Below are positions 34,854 to 44,333 of a stretch of 64,000 bases of DNA, piece by piece. How positions within the stretch are numbered: the stretch's first letter is position 1; the number at the start of each line of letters is the position of its first letter. Where the stretch lies: positions 1 to 64,000 of the forward strand of contig JAJZAH010000003.1 in NCBI GenBank assembly GCA_021799535.1. Reading direction: 5' to 3'. This stretch comes from Nanobdellota archaeon (GTDB lineage: Archaea > Nanobdellota > Nanobdellia > Pacearchaeales > GW2011-AR1). The position numbers were made by a program, and so were the translations under genes. Below the pieces are notes generated by a model. That model was given only the letters and a program-made list of their open reading frames with translations. It did no database searches and was not told the origin of the DNA.

Positions 34854-35753
34854 TTACTTTATGCTCCTCATCCTTCTTTCCTGAAGAGCCTTTTTCCTTT
34901 TCTGTCTCCTGTAGAACCAATACCCTATAAGGATCGCAATCGCAACTATAACAACCCAGGTGGCGGCCGAGCCTGAGTTAGAATTTGAAGCTGTGCTCTG
35001 GAAAAATTTGGAATCGTAGTTCACAGTTTCATTTACACTTCTCCTCACGCCTGCTATATCTGTGTAAGAAAGGGTCAGGTTGATTTTCCCGCTTGTGGGA
35101 ACCAAAGAAAAATCAGCAGTTGTGTACTCGTTAGAGCCAAGATCCCCGACTATGTTCACATTTGAGCCTTTCATCTGGATATTATTCTGTTCCGGTATTT
35201 CCATGGTTACCGCTTTGGCATCAACGTTCGCGGTGTTCAAAATTTCAAATGTAAGAGTGTTCGTCAAAGAATCATAATTCTGGACGTATACTTCAAAACT
35301 TGCCCTTGAGTTTTGGATTGAAACATTGAATGTCTGCGACAAAAGCCCTTGAGAGGACGTTGGAGAACCTGATCCTGGTGAATAATAAGCTGTAATTGAT
35401 GCTTCACCGTCGGGAGCACCATTGTTGACATTGAGGGTATAAGGGATTGCCCAGTTATTATTGTAATTTTGAGTATACGTGCTTCCCTGCAGGATTCTGA
35501 CACTATCATTTTGTGTGAGTGAAAAAGCGTAACCTGGGTCTAACCTGAAATAAGCACCATTGCAGTCAGGATTCTGGACGTTGCTAACCTGGAACAAAAG
35601 CTTAACTGTATCTCCCTGAACAGCAGGATATGGATCCTGATTTACAAGGGAGACCTGGAGACTGCATGAATTTGAAATAGAGGCTGCAAAACCCCCCCCA
35701 ACGCTAAGGATAAAAACTCCCAGTATGAATAAAAATATGATACTTTTTTTCAT
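34854..35753 (-). CDS. Secreted beta-sandwich protein with C-terminal membrane anchor
   Basis: 299 residues. An N-terminal signal peptide (MKKSIIFLFILGVFILSVGG, cleavage after FAA likely), then ~230 residues of Asn/Ser/Thr-rich beta sequence with two CARDB/Ig-like halves, then one TM helix (~270-290, AATWVVIVAIAILIGYWF) and a basic cytosolic tail (RRQKRKK). Several N-x-S/T sequons are present (NESVNETVN-type). It resembles the substrate-side S-layer-like proteins that often accompany MacB-type exporters, and such a transporter lies just upstream. I chose ATG 35753 over the TTG start. Confidence 0.75.
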   Translation of the reverse strand: MKKSIIFLFILGVFILSVGGGFAASISNSCSLQVSLVNQDPYPAVQGDTVKLLFQVSNVQNPDCNGAYFRLDPGYAFSLTQNDSVRILQGSTYTQNYNNNWAIPYTLNVNNGAPDGEASITAYYSPGSGSPTSSQGLLSQTFNVSIQNSRASFEVYVQNYDSLTNTLTFEILNTANVDAKAVTMEIPEQNNIQMKGSNVNIVGDLGSNEYTTADFSLVPTSGKINLTLSYTDIAGVRRSVNETVNYDSKFFQSTASNSNSGSAATWVVIVAIAILIGYWFYRRQKRKKALQERRMRSIK

Positions 35754-35860
35754 ATTAAGATTAATCAAATTTTGCTTTTAAATGTTTTTATACAAAAGAT
35801 TTCTAAACAAAAAACTTTTGCTCTGTGATAGACAAACCGGCACTTAAAGCTTGAAAAGTT

Positions 35861-35959
35861 TTGGGCAAGGTTTACAGAGATGACTGCGATATCAGTGATA
35901 AGTTCTCAAGGTGTCAGTTTTTCAAAGATTATTTCCATATAAAGCCAGATTGGAACTAG
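35861..35959 (+). pseudogene. Possible gene remnant in the 257-nt gap
   Basis: A 32-codon frame opening with TTG reads GKVYRDDCDISDKFSRCQFF and then a short tail before TAG. Composition looks coding but there is no ATG, promoter or ribosome site. Nothing else is visible between 35768 and 36026. It may be chance. Confidence 0.2.
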
Positions 35960-36025
35960 TTTTTAGGATTTATCTGCCTGGAAAAATTCATGCTCCATTT
36001 CGCAGATCTTGCGGCTTTTATTCGC

Positions 36026-37231
36026 TTACTCATACCTCAGCGAATCGACAGGATTTATTCTCGACGCTTTTATAGCGGGTATGACTCCTGATATAGCTCC
36101 CGTAATGACTGCGAATAAAATGCATCCGATGAAAAGCCAGGGAGTGTAATATGGGGCCAGAAAAGACCAGCCCAAGCCAGCAAGAATGTTTTTTGCAATT
36201 TCAGTCGCGACAAAACCAAGCAAAACACCCAGAACCCCTGCGATAAAACCAAGAGATGCGGATTCAAAAAGAAAAATCCCAAAAATCTCGGAGTTCCTTG
36301 CGCCGATAGATTTCAAAACCCCTATCTCCTTAAACCTTTCCAGGACAGAAGTTATCATTGTATTAGCAGTGTTTATCCCTGAAACAAGAACAGAGATAAG
36401 AGCTATGAGGACAACAAAACCAATTATAATATTAAGCGTCGAAGAATATGAATCAACCAAACTCTGAAAGGACTGGACATAAAAATCCTCCTCCCCCTTC
36501 GTCTCATTTCTTTCATGCCTCAGGCTCCTTTCCACGTTTGATATGGCCTGATCAATGTTCTTTATGTCGACGCGAGCGACTATCTCTGCATATGAGTTTT
36601 TGTTCGGATACATCGTCTTAAAGTAGCTGTTGGTAATGTAAATGTTAGAATCATCTCCAGGATTGCCAATAGGAGCCAAGAACCCTACAACTTTAAGCAA
36701 AGTCCCGTTTATTTTTATCTGATCGTTCACGTTGAGCCCCTTTGAAAAAATCTTTCCGTCGACCATATAATTATATCCTAATATGACGCTTCTCGTGTCT
36801 CCGGGCTGAAGAAGTCTCCCCTTTTCAAGCTGCGCATTAAAAGACTGGAGTATGAGGGAGCTTGAGGGGTCATATGAAATAAGGTAAGCATACTTGGACT
36901 GGTCGCTTTTAGTGACCTGTGCGGCAGTCATGTAAATCCCTGAAGCTTCAAGCACTCCGGCGGAACTTTTTATTGCGTTCAGATCCGTATCATTAAAGAT
37001 AATAGTGCTAGATCCTGTGGCCCCTGCAAGCCCTTTCGGCATTATTATGACTTTATCCATTGCTCCTGAGACCGATATAAATTTTGTATAGTTATAAAGC
37101 CCCATCCCAAAACTGAGGAATATAAAAATTGTAGCAATTCCGACGAGAATTGAAAACACGGTCAGGAAGCTTCTGCCCTTTTGGTGTTTCAGGTTTCGCA
37201 GAGAGTAACGGATTGTTTCTGAGTTTATCAT
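36026..37231 (-). CDS. MacB/FtsX-type ABC transporter permease (second copy)
   Basis: 401 residues with the four-helix MacB topology: TM1 at ~20-45 (FLTVFSILVGIATIFIFLSF), a large extracellular MacB_PCD domain to ~270, then three TM helices to the C-terminus, which ends PAIKASRINPVDSLRYE, the classical FtsX-like ending. A paralog of the permease at 37688. Its start overlaps the GNAT stop by ATGA. It works with the ATPase at 39625, probably as mechanotransmission or export of lipoprotein-like or peptide substrates. Confidence 0.9.
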   Translation of the reverse strand: MINSETIRYSLRNLKHQKGRSFLTVFSILVGIATIFIFLSFGMGLYNYTKFISVSGAMDKVIIMPKGLAGATGSSTIIFNDTDLNAIKSSAGVLEASGIYMTAAQVTKSDQSKYAYLISYDPSSSLILQSFNAQLEKGRLLQPGDTRSVILGYNYMVDGKIFSKGLNVNDQIKINGTLLKVVGFLAPIGNPGDDSNIYITNSYFKTMYPNKNSYAEIVARVDIKNIDQAISNVERSLRHERNETKGEEDFYVQSFQSLVDSYSSTLNIIIGFVVLIALISVLVSGINTANTMITSVLERFKEIGVLKSIGARNSEIFGIFLFESASLGFIAGVLGVLLGFVATEIAKNILAGLGWSFLAPYYTPWLFIGCILFAVITGAISGVIPAIKASRINPVDSLRYE

Positions 37232-37686
37232 TTCAGTTTTTTCTCCATATAGATCTCTTTTATCTTATTAGGGCCGGATATTTCATAGACTGATTTTATC
37301 CTCTTGAATCCGCATTTTTCGTAAAATCTTTCGGAACCGATATTACTTCGGACAGTCAATTTTCTTAAACCACTCCTTGTGGAATAATTTTCTATTTTTT
37401 CAATCAGCTTTTTGCCGATTCCCTGCCCGTGAAGATCGGGATTCACAAAAAGTTTCATTATTTCATTCTTTTTGAAACTTATATAGCCAACGACCTCACT
37501 GCCAACCAAGGCAACGTAGCAAATCCTTCCCTTGGATTTTTTTAAGATATGTGCGGAATCCATTTCCTTGATCCACATTTCGATTACTTTTTTCGGATAA
37601 TCTTTAGAGGTGACTTCCCTATCATTTCTTTTTATCAAATCACAAACCTCTTTTGCATCTTCTTCCCTGAACTTCCTTGTTTTCAT
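37228..37686 (-). CDS. GNAT family N-acetyltransferase
   Basis: 152 residues with the acetyl-CoA loop GQGIGKKLIEKIE and the C-terminal SERFYEKCGFKRI. It is inserted between two paralogous permease genes: its ATG lies 2 nt before the upstream stop region and its stop overlaps the next start by ATGA, so it belongs to the transporter operon. The substrate is unknown; acetylation of an exported compound is a guess. Confidence 0.85.
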   Translation of the reverse strand: MKTRKFREEDAKEVCDLIKRNDREVTSKDYPKKVIEMWIKEMDSAHILKKSKGRICYVALVGSEVVGYISFKKNEIMKLFVNPDLHGQGIGKKLIEKIENYSTRSGLRKLTVRSNIGSERFYEKCGFKRIKSVYEISGPNKIKEIYMEKKLK

Positions 37687-37687
37687 C

Positions 37688-38902
37688 TTATTCTTTTAAT
37701 GCCTCCACTGGGTTCTGGCTCGCTGCCCTCATGGCAGGGATAATCCCTGCGACGCCTCCTATGAGGAAACTTCCGACAAGAGCGCTTATTATCAAACCTA
37801 AATTTATCATGATTGGAAGCTTTCCGTTTATCAGACTGTTAATTGAAACGGTTCCTATGATACCAAGCAATTCTCCTGCAATTGCTCCTACAAATCCACC
37901 CACAAGGCCAAGAAGGCTCGATTCAATGAAAAACTGTGCGAATATCTGTGCATTTGTAGCACCTATAGACTTCATTATCCCAATGTCCTTTCTCCTTTCA
38001 AGAACTGAAGTAGTCATTGTGTTTACTATTCCTATTGCTCCTATGAAGATTGATATCGACGCAACTATGACTATGAAAATCTGCACGCCTCCCAGGACTT
38101 GGTTCACCTGTGCGAGACTAGCCTCTGGGGTGGAGATCTGGAAATTCTCTGAATCTTTCTTTACATTCCTCAGCCTCAACAAGAGATTCTCAATATCGTT
38201 TTTTGTTTTATTGATATTATTCTTGTCAACCGGCTCAACCGCGATTAGGTCAACTTTATTGCCATAGTTGGAAATTGAGTTAAGATCATTCTGGTTCATA
38301 TAGATAACATTGTCCAGGATAAAGCTCCCCTGCTTTGCAAGGATACCGATGACTTGGAAGGTTTTATTTTGCACGGTTATTGAGTTTCCCGGAACAATAG
38401 CTTTTCCAAACCCGCTTGAGTCAGTTCCAAACTTATAACCTAAAACGATCTTCCCGATATCTCCGTCTTTTAGAAGTCTCCCAGATTCTGCTTTTGCACT
38501 AATCTCTTTATACACAAACTGCCTGTCAGACCCAGATGGCACATTTGTCGCATAAGTGAAGATGGCTTTTTTATTGAATATAGCCTTAACAGGAACTATA
38601 TCTCTTCCAACCGCACGCTTTACGCTTGACAATTTTTCTATCTCATTAAGGTCATAAGTTGTTAGAGGGACAACAGCACCACTCCCTGGGGGGCCATTCG
38701 ATACCCCGCTTGCCTGTACAGTCAATAAATCCGTTGAACTGACACCAAATTGGCTTGAAACTGCAGCTTGAAGACCATTTCCTAGGGAGATCAGTGAGAC
38801 AACAGCTGTTACTCCTATGAATATCCCGAGCAAGGTCAGCCATGAACGAAGACCCCGGTGTTTTAGATTTTTGAAAGAGAGAACAAATGCATCCTGAATC
38901 AT
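37688..38902 (-). CDS. MacB/FtsX-type ABC transporter permease (first copy)
   Basis: 404 residues. The N-terminal FVLSFKNLKHRGLRSWLTLL and GIFIGVTAVVSLISLGNGLQ lead into the extracellular MacB_PCD domain; three TM helices follow, ending GIIPAMRAASQNPVEALKE. It has the same architecture as the downstream permease, so the pair probably makes a heterodimer. The bacterial MacA and TolC partners are not present, as expected for an archaeon. Confidence 0.92.
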   Translation of the reverse strand: MIQDAFVLSFKNLKHRGLRSWLTLLGIFIGVTAVVSLISLGNGLQAAVSSQFGVSSTDLLTVQASGVSNGPPGSGAVVPLTTYDLNEIEKLSSVKRAVGRDIVPVKAIFNKKAIFTYATNVPSGSDRQFVYKEISAKAESGRLLKDGDIGKIVLGYKFGTDSSGFGKAIVPGNSITVQNKTFQVIGILAKQGSFILDNVIYMNQNDLNSISNYGNKVDLIAVEPVDKNNINKTKNDIENLLLRLRNVKKDSENFQISTPEASLAQVNQVLGGVQIFIVIVASISIFIGAIGIVNTMTTSVLERRKDIGIMKSIGATNAQIFAQFFIESSLLGLVGGFVGAIAGELLGIIGTVSINSLINGKLPIMINLGLIISALVGSFLIGGVAGIIPAMRAASQNPVEALKE

Positions 38903-38963
38903 ATTAGTTTCACCTCAATAAGTAGAGAAATATCCGGATTATAAACTTGCCCATTTTTGCGTA

Positions 38964-39569
38964 TCAACTTTTCCTATTTATCGACACAAATGATGCGTAA
39001 GTCCTTGAAAACTGGATAATTTTAAGATTATGGTTAAGAATTATCTCTTCCATCTCCTTTTTTGTATAACCTCTGACGAAGGTTTTGTGTATGCCGTTTT
39101 GTATGACAAAACCATCATTGTATGGGATGCCTTTCTTTTTTGCAAAGTTACATTTTATTTCACTCTTGTTTCTGAGGGACAAGACAAGATACCCACCACT
39201 TTTTACCAGTGAGATAGCTTTATTCAAAACCTCCTCTCTTTGGTTTTCAAAAGGCAGGACCTGAAGGACAAAGTTCAAAAGCACAGCATCATAATCACTT
39301 TGCACAGGAGCGTCGGACAAGTTTTGTATTTTTTGGATAAGTAAAGGGTTTATCCGTCCAAGCTGCTCCGGAAGATCAATCGCGTCGACAATCAGACTAT
39401 TCTCTGCAAGGTAAACCGAATCTCTTAAGAATCTTCCGCATCCATAATCCAAAACTTTCCTTATCCCTTGTCCAACGAAAAATGGGAGGACCATCTCTTT
39501 CGTCGCCTTGCTGGGCTTTATCTCCCTTGATGTTGAGGCATAAACAAATTCCTCAAGACTGATTTTCAC
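38964..39569 (-). CDS. Class I SAM-dependent methyltransferase
   Basis: 201 residues. Motif I is KVLDYGCGRFLRDSVYL, followed by an acidic strand end (IVDAIDLPE), DAVLLNFVLQVLP (motif IV region) and SGGYLVLSLRN. The fold is a standard Rossmann-type methyltransferase; the substrate is unknown. It lies between the ABC ATPase and its permeases. TATA CTTTAAAAAG near 39591-39602 points to a GTG start at 39569, three codons inside the ORF-track TTG start. Confidence 0.75.
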   Translation of the reverse strand: MKISLEEFVYASTSREIKPSKATKEMVLPFFVGQGIRKVLDYGCGRFLRDSVYLAENSLIVDAIDLPEQLGRINPLLIQKIQNLSDAPVQSDYDAVLLNFVLQVLPFENQREEVLNKAISLVKSGGYLVLSLRNKSEIKCNFAKKKGIPYNDGFVIQNGIHKTFVRGYTKKEMEEIILNHNLKIIQFSRTYASFVSINRKS

Positions 39570-39624
39570 AAAGAACAAGCAGAAAAGAGACTTTTTAAAG
39601 CAATTCGCATGGGGGTTATGAGAA

Positions 39625-40386
39625 TTATTTCCTTTCCCGAACCAGTTTTTTTAATTCTCCGTCAATATACTTTTCGCCTTTCTTCTTTTTTGTCACTTTT
39701 TCTATCCTCCCGTCACGAAGCCAGTAGACCACCTCCGCATGGTGCTCCGCGAGCTCAGGCTCGTGTGTGATCATGATTATAGTCTTGCCCTCTTTGTGAA
39801 GTTTGTCAAGGAAATGCATGACTATATCTCCGGTTTTTGTATCGAGATTCCCCGTAGGTTCGTCAGCGAGAATAACTTCAGGGTCATTGGCAAGAGCCCT
39901 TGCTATTGCAACCCTCTGCTTTTGACCCCCTGAAAGTTCATTCGGATAGTGATTCACTCTGCTCTCCAATTCCACAAGCTCAAGGAGTTCTTCAGCTTTT
40001 ATCTCCCGCTCTTCTAGAGGGACGTTCTGAAAAGTCATGGGGAGCATAACATTTTCTTTTGCAGTCAAGTTGGGGATTAAGTTGAAGGACTGAAAGATGA
40101 AACCAATTTTTCTCCCCCTAAGCTGTGCAAGATCCGATTCGGTAAAGGTGGATATATCCTCTCCGTCGAGGAAGATGTGGCCTTTTGTGGGCACATCAAG
40201 ACTCCCAACAAGATTCATTGAAGTTGATTTCCCGGAGCCGGAGGGACCCATAATCGCTACAAATTCTCCAGTACTGACTCTTATTGAGATGCCATCAACA
40301 GCCTTTACGACATTTTCCCCCATGTAATAATATTTGAAGACGTCTTTCAGTTCAATCAGCACCGAGTTTTTCTTGCCTTTTTCCAT
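39625..40386 (-). CDS. MacB/LolD-type ABC transporter ATP-binding protein
   Basis: 253 residues. Walker [10 protein letters not shown] near 49-57, Q-loop [20 protein letters not shown], signature [15 protein letters not shown], Walker [13 protein letters not shown] and the switch His in [11 protein letters not shown]. The wording matches the LolD/MacB/FtsE subfamily. It lies upstream of the two permease genes with a methyltransferase between them. TATA-like CTTTAAATAAAAGCC precedes the start. Confidence 0.95.
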   Translation of the reverse strand: MEKGKKNSVLIELKDVFKYYYMGENVVKAVDGISIRVSTGEFVAIMGPSGSGKSTSMNLVGSLDVPTKGHIFLDGEDISTFTESDLAQLRGRKIGFIFQSFNLIPNLTAKENVMLPMTFQNVPLEEREIKAEELLELVELESRVNHYPNELSGGQKQRVAIARALANDPEVILADEPTGNLDTKTGDIVMHFLDKLHKEGKTIIMITHEPELAEHHAEVVYWLRDGRIEKVTKKKKGEKYIDGELKKLVRERK

Positions 40387-40438
40387 AGACTAAAAAAAGA
40401 ATGGCTTTTATTTAAAGCTAATCCTGAATTTTCCCGGA

Positions 40439-41095
40439 TTATCTCCTGCTCACGGTCATATAAAACTTAGAATATTCCTTTTCAAGTCCGAATATGTCAA
40501 TGAGTCTTTCACCGTCTGTCCTGTAAAGGTGATTTATCTCTTCCCTGTCCCCCCCGAATTTCTCGAGGAGCACTTTTTTACCCACTTCATAAGTTTCCTT
40601 CTTTTTTGAATAAAATTTTTTATAATGGTCTTTTCCTATGAAAGTCATGGACAAGTCTGGGATTTTCACAATCTCGCCATAGTAAGGGAAATAACTCGAG
40701 ATAAGCTCAGCGTCGCCTTCTATAAGGTAAGGGTAGGGGTTTGTGCCGCCTTTGCCAAAGTCATAAGAGTAAGAAAGATACAATATTTCAGGAAATGAAC
40801 TAAATTGCGCATTATGCATTAGTTCATGCGCAAGGGTTGAGGAATAGACTTCGTTCTCAATCATTTTTGATGAGATACTTAATCGTTTAAGCTCATGGCT
40901 GTACGAACCACCATGATGGTAATATAAAATCAGCGCATTCCTCAACGACAAATGGCTTGAAAAGATAGGATGAATAATGCCGCGGGTCAATCTAAAAGTA
41001 ACTCCTTCGATATTGCACTTCAGACCACTCAATTCTTCAACTCTTGGAACAAGTTTTTGTGCTTCATCACGAAGGAAACTTTTATCAAATCTCAC
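40439..41095 (-). CDS. Predicted zinc metallopeptidase-like protein (HELMH)
   Basis: 218 residues. The zinc-binding helix is STLAHELMHNAQF, and YLIEGDAELISSY downstream supplies the third ligand Glu, the gluzincin arrangement. The N-terminal KLVPRVEELSGLKCNIEG is shared with the protein at 46476, so the two are paralogs. No signal peptide or TM helix is seen, so it is probably cytosolic. The family is not named here; the fold is inferred from the motif. Confidence 0.7.
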   Translation of the reverse strand: MRFDKSFLRDEAQKLVPRVEELSGLKCNIEGVTFRLTRGIIHPIFSSHLSLRNALILYYHHGGSYSHELKRLSISSKMIENEVYSSTLAHELMHNAQFSSFPEILYLSYSYDFGKGGTNPYPYLIEGDAELISSYFPYYGEIVKIPDLSMTFIGKDHYKKFYSKKKETYEVGKKVLLEKFGGDREEINHLYRTDGERLIDIFGLEKEYSKFYMTVSRR

Positions 41096-41125
41096 AAAAA
41101 GCCTTAATAAAAAGTGTATATAAGT

Positions 41126-41518
41126 TTAGTTATCCTGAAAAATATCTTTAGTTTTGTAGATTTTATCTTTCAATTCGTCAAAGTTAAAAATAGAATCAGT
41201 GTGAAAAGTCTCATCAAGTATCGAGATCAAACTTTTGGCTTTCACAAGATCTTTTGCATTTTTTGCCTTTACAAAATCGGCCCAGATTTTGTCGCCATCA
41301 AAAATGAAATTGATGATTTCATAGAAATTAAATATATTGTTTGCCCTGGACATTGAGAACTCAGAGATTTTTCCGGATTTATGCGGAAAAGTGAAAAAAT
41401 AACTGTTCATGGGAAAAAAGTTCTCAAATTTCGCGAAGTCATTATCAACTCCCTTGAAATAGATATCAAGGAACTTCCTTAAAGCATAAAAATCTGCTTT
41501 TGCAAGGATATTTACCAT
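41126..41518 (-). CDS. Hypothetical helical protein, 130 aa
   Basis: Phe/Lys/Asp-rich and mostly helical (FYALRKFLDIYFKGV, AKNAKDLVKAKSLISILDE). Its ATG is 2 nt from the RecJ-like stop, so it is co-transcribed with that gene. It is not recognised. A role in DNA processing would be only by association. Confidence 0.6.
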   Translation of the reverse strand: MVNILAKADFYALRKFLDIYFKGVDNDFAKFENFFPMNSYFFTFPHKSGKISEFSMSRANNIFNFYEIINFIFDGDKIWADFVKAKNAKDLVKAKSLISILDETFHTDSIFNFDELKDKIYKTKDIFQDN

Positions 41519-41519
41519 T

Positions 41520-43136
41520 TTAATTTCTTTGTTTTATAAATTCTTTTAATAACCTGACAATCTCATCTTTTTTATAAGGAAGGAAAGTGAGAGACCCTGC
41601 ATTCTTGTGGCCCCCTCCTGAAACAAAAGCCTCTGGGGCTTTTTTATTAAGGAATCCCAAAAGCTCATGGAATGAGAAATTTGCCTCGTCAGTTGCACGG
41701 AGAGTTATCGCTGTGGACATTATTCCTGCTGTCACGAGTGCCTGAACGTTTTTTTCATGCTGATAATCATCGTGTATGAGGCTGACTGCCCTTCCGGGCT
41801 TTGGGAAGAATCCGAATCCGGGAAAAGTATCCTCTATTTCTATCGACTGCAAAACTGTCTTTCCCATTTTTTCGTGCTTTGCGTTGCTCTTTCCAATTGA
41901 AACACCCTTTCTATCAAGATCGTGTATATACGGAGCCATAAGGTTTATCAGATTCTTTTGCTTGTCCCTGGGTTCCCCAAAAAGCACTTCTATATACTCT
42001 CTTGCTTCCATAAAGCGCAATTTCGCGGAAGCGTAGTCTATAACCAAAGCTATATCTGCGAGAAGCTCCTTTGAGTATCCTTCCACCTCTGCGATCTTGA
42101 GATATTGCTCCACGACTCCGGGGTTAGCCAAGTCTATTCTGTCTGCAAATCCCGCCATGGCAGGGATCTGTGAAATATTTTTCACTTCAGGGTTTATGAA
42201 TCTGGCAATTTCCGTGCAGAGCATTCCAGCCGAAAATTTTGTTCCTTCTTCTCCTACAAGGAAGGGATTTATATGAACAAGAACCTCTGGAGAGATTACA
42301 TCCTTGTCATAAGGATGGTGATCAATCACTATAAAATCCGCGCCATGAACTTTCCCCTGTTTTATGCCCATAAGATCTTCCTGAGTCGATCCATTGTCCG
42401 CGATTATTATCAAAGGCATTTTATTCGAAAACTTTGCTACATTCCTTAAAGAGTTAGCCATATCTTTTATAGAATCATCAATCTCATAATAAGGCGCCTG
42501 GCATGGAGCTCTCAGGAAAAATTCCCAAGGAGCCTTGACAGAACTATGCTGTTTTATTATGAGCGGCAATATGGCCCTTTCGAGTGAAAAACCCGAGGAG
42601 TAACCATCAGCGTCATTGTGATGCCTCACTATTATAGGCCTGTTTTGGATTATAGCAAGTCTTATCTGAGTCGCGGCTTCTATAAACCTGAATTTCAGCT
42701 TATCCAGAATGATATCTTTAACCAAAAACTCTGGAGGAGCTATCTTCGCCCTATCCATTTCCATGTCACCTAATCTTTTCAAAAAATCCGATTTTTCTGA
42801 TTCACCCAGTTTTTTTATGGAACTTATCTCTCCCTCAAGTTCCCCTTGGAATTCTCCGACAGAAACAGTAGCCTTTACGACATCTCCTTCATCAATTTCA
42901 GGATAAGCTCTCTGCCCAGGACCTATAAATCCTTTTATTGAAAGACTTCCGGTACCGTCAGACACCCCGAAAATCGTGGGCCCTCCGGTCTGGACAACAC
43001 GGTCGACAATACCTTCTACTATTATCTTGCCTTTGGAGTTCAGGTTAATATTCTCAATGGAGACCTTTTTCGCATCGAAATTCTGAATGGGTCTCTTAAA
43101 ACTTCTGATTCTCTCTTTATTTTTTCTGTCTTTCAT
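41520..43136 (-). CDS. DHH-family RecJ-like exonuclease with N-terminal OB fold
   Basis: 538 residues. An N-terminal OB-like domain (~20-100, KGKIIVEGIVDRVVQTGGPT) precedes the DHH domain with RHHNDADGYSSGF, a DNG motif in IADNGSTQED and VIDHHPYD. The C-terminal DHHA1 domain ends with VSGGGHKNAGSLTF. Archaeal relatives (RecJ/GAN-like) degrade single-stranded DNA or RNA and associate with the replisome. I chose MKDRKNKE at 43136 from the TATA-like CTTTTTAATTTG ~25 nt upstream; the ORF-track start would lie in the promoter. Confidence 0.88.
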   Translation of the reverse strand: MKDRKNKERIRSFKRPIQNFDAKKVSIENINLNSKGKIIVEGIVDRVVQTGGPTIFGVSDGTGSLSIKGFIGPGQRAYPEIDEGDVVKATVSVGEFQGELEGEISSIKKLGESEKSDFLKRLGDMEMDRAKIAPPEFLVKDIILDKLKFRFIEAATQIRLAIIQNRPIIVRHHNDADGYSSGFSLERAILPLIIKQHSSVKAPWEFFLRAPCQAPYYEIDDSIKDMANSLRNVAKFSNKMPLIIIADNGSTQEDLMGIKQGKVHGADFIVIDHHPYDKDVISPEVLVHINPFLVGEEGTKFSAGMLCTEIARFINPEVKNISQIPAMAGFADRIDLANPGVVEQYLKIAEVEGYSKELLADIALVIDYASAKLRFMEAREYIEVLFGEPRDKQKNLINLMAPYIHDLDRKGVSIGKSNAKHEKMGKTVLQSIEIEDTFPGFGFFPKPGRAVSLIHDDYQHEKNVQALVTAGIMSTAITLRATDEANFSFHELLGFLNKKAPEAFVSGGGHKNAGSLTFLPYKKDEIVRLLKEFIKQRN

Positions 43137-43350
43137 TTTAATACTTATTTTTTTCAAATTAAAAAGCTTTGTATAAGCTTATTCAAACCAGAATTATTTT
43201 TCACCAAAATCAATTCTTAATTAGATGAACAATTTTTCATAGGTATATAAATCTTTTGGCAGATGAAATTATTGAGTCTCTTAATTTTAGTTGTCCTTTT
43301 TTAGTGATTAAAAAAGTAATATTTAAATATAATAAGACTATAATTAAATC

Positions 43351-43779
43351 ATGAAAAAGTCTATTGAATTGTTGGTTGTAGAAGACAAGGCAATTAAATC
43401 AGTCAAGAAAGCTCAAGAAGATTTTCCTGCTGTAAAAATTCATTTAGCAACAAATCTTGAAGGTGGATTGAAAGAACTTCAAAGGGAAAATATCTCTTAT
43501 GTTGTTACAGACCTTAGTTTTCCGCCTGAAAGGGAGTACACCCTTGATGTCAATAAATTAATTACACAATATAATGCCTTTTTGAGCAAAGTTCTTGGAA
43601 AAAGAATAGAACCAGAATATTTAACAGAGATGATAAAATGTGGAAAGGGAAAAGAGTTGACCGAAAAAATCGGGATTGATACAGAAAGATTTTATGAAAT
43701 AATCATAGATGATTCCCGTCTTAGGAAAAGCTTAATAAAAAACCAGATGTTCAAAGGAGAATTTCCAATAAATGGCTAA
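43351..43779 (+). CDS. Receiver-like single-domain protein
   Basis: 142 residues. The first half follows the CheY order: strand ELLVVEDKA with acidic residues, helix, strand KIHLATNLEGGLKEL, then ISYVVTDLSFPPE with Asp where phosphorylation occurs, as in short response regulators. The second half is helical and unrecognised. No histidine kinase is in the window, and the conserved Lys is not obvious, so phosphorylation is doubtful. TATA ATATTTAAATA lies ~25-30 nt upstream. It overlaps the next gene by 8 nt. Confidence 0.6.
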   Translation: MKKSIELLVVEDKAIKSVKKAQEDFPAVKIHLATNLEGGLKELQRENISYVVTDLSFPPEREYTLDVNKLITQYNAFLSKVLGKRIEPEYLTEMIKCGKGKELTEKIGIDTERFYEIIIDDSRLRKSLIKNQMFKGEFPING

Positions 43780-44254
43780 CAGAATATTGACACCAAAAGA
43801 TAAAATTATTGTTCCTGATTATGTTGGATTATTCGACAGAGTTTTGGAAGAAATAAGCCCTTTTTATAATGAAGAGGCAATTCGAGAAACTAAGTCCAGG
43901 TACACTCAGGAATATATAGAGAATAACCTCAGAAGCGATTCAGAACGATTCATAGGGCATTTCACAGGGACGAGTTTGGACGGCTTACTGATAGAGGGAT
44001 TTGATAACCTTGACGGAAATAGAACAGTGATAAGATGGGTCATGGCTGGGAAAAAAGGCAAAGGCATAGGAACGGACCTAATAATGGACTGTATCTCCCG
44101 TGCAAAAAGGGAGCATAAAGATAATGTTGCTTTAGGGGTGTCTCTAAAAAACACCTTAGCCCGAAACTTGTACAAAAAATTGGGATTTATATCTGGTGGA
44201 ACTTATATTAATAATCACGGGTTACTTATGGAGGTCATGGGCTATATTTTTTAG
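43772..44254 (+). CDS. GNAT family N-acetyltransferase
   Basis: 160 residues. The acetyl-CoA loop GKKGKGIGTDLIMDCI and SLKNTLARNLYKKLGFI mark the GNAT core; the first ~65 residues are divergent. It is co-transcribed with the receiver-like gene, whose end it overlaps by 8 nt. Confidence 0.8.
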   Translation: MANRILTPKDKIIVPDYVGLFDRVLEEISPFYNEEAIRETKSRYTQEYIENNLRSDSERFIGHFTGTSLDGLLIEGFDNLDGNRTVIRWVMAGKKGKGIGTDLIMDCISRAKREHKDNVALGVSLKNTLARNLYKKLGFISGGTYINNHGLLMEVMGYIF

Positions 44255-44333
44255 GTACATTTCCAATCTTTGTTTTGACGATCCGAAAAACCGAACAGCA
44301 ATCTTTATAAATCAAAATCACGCAAAGTAATTT

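Noticed and set aside
43164-43180. AAGCTT-TGTAT-AAGCTT repeat before the RecJ-like gene
   Set aside because: Each half is itself a palindrome and no second copy was found, so there is no evidence of an operator.
43264-43305. 13-codon ORF MKLLSLLILVVLF after a TATA-like element
   Set aside because: Too short, the TATA spacing is poor, and there is no other support.
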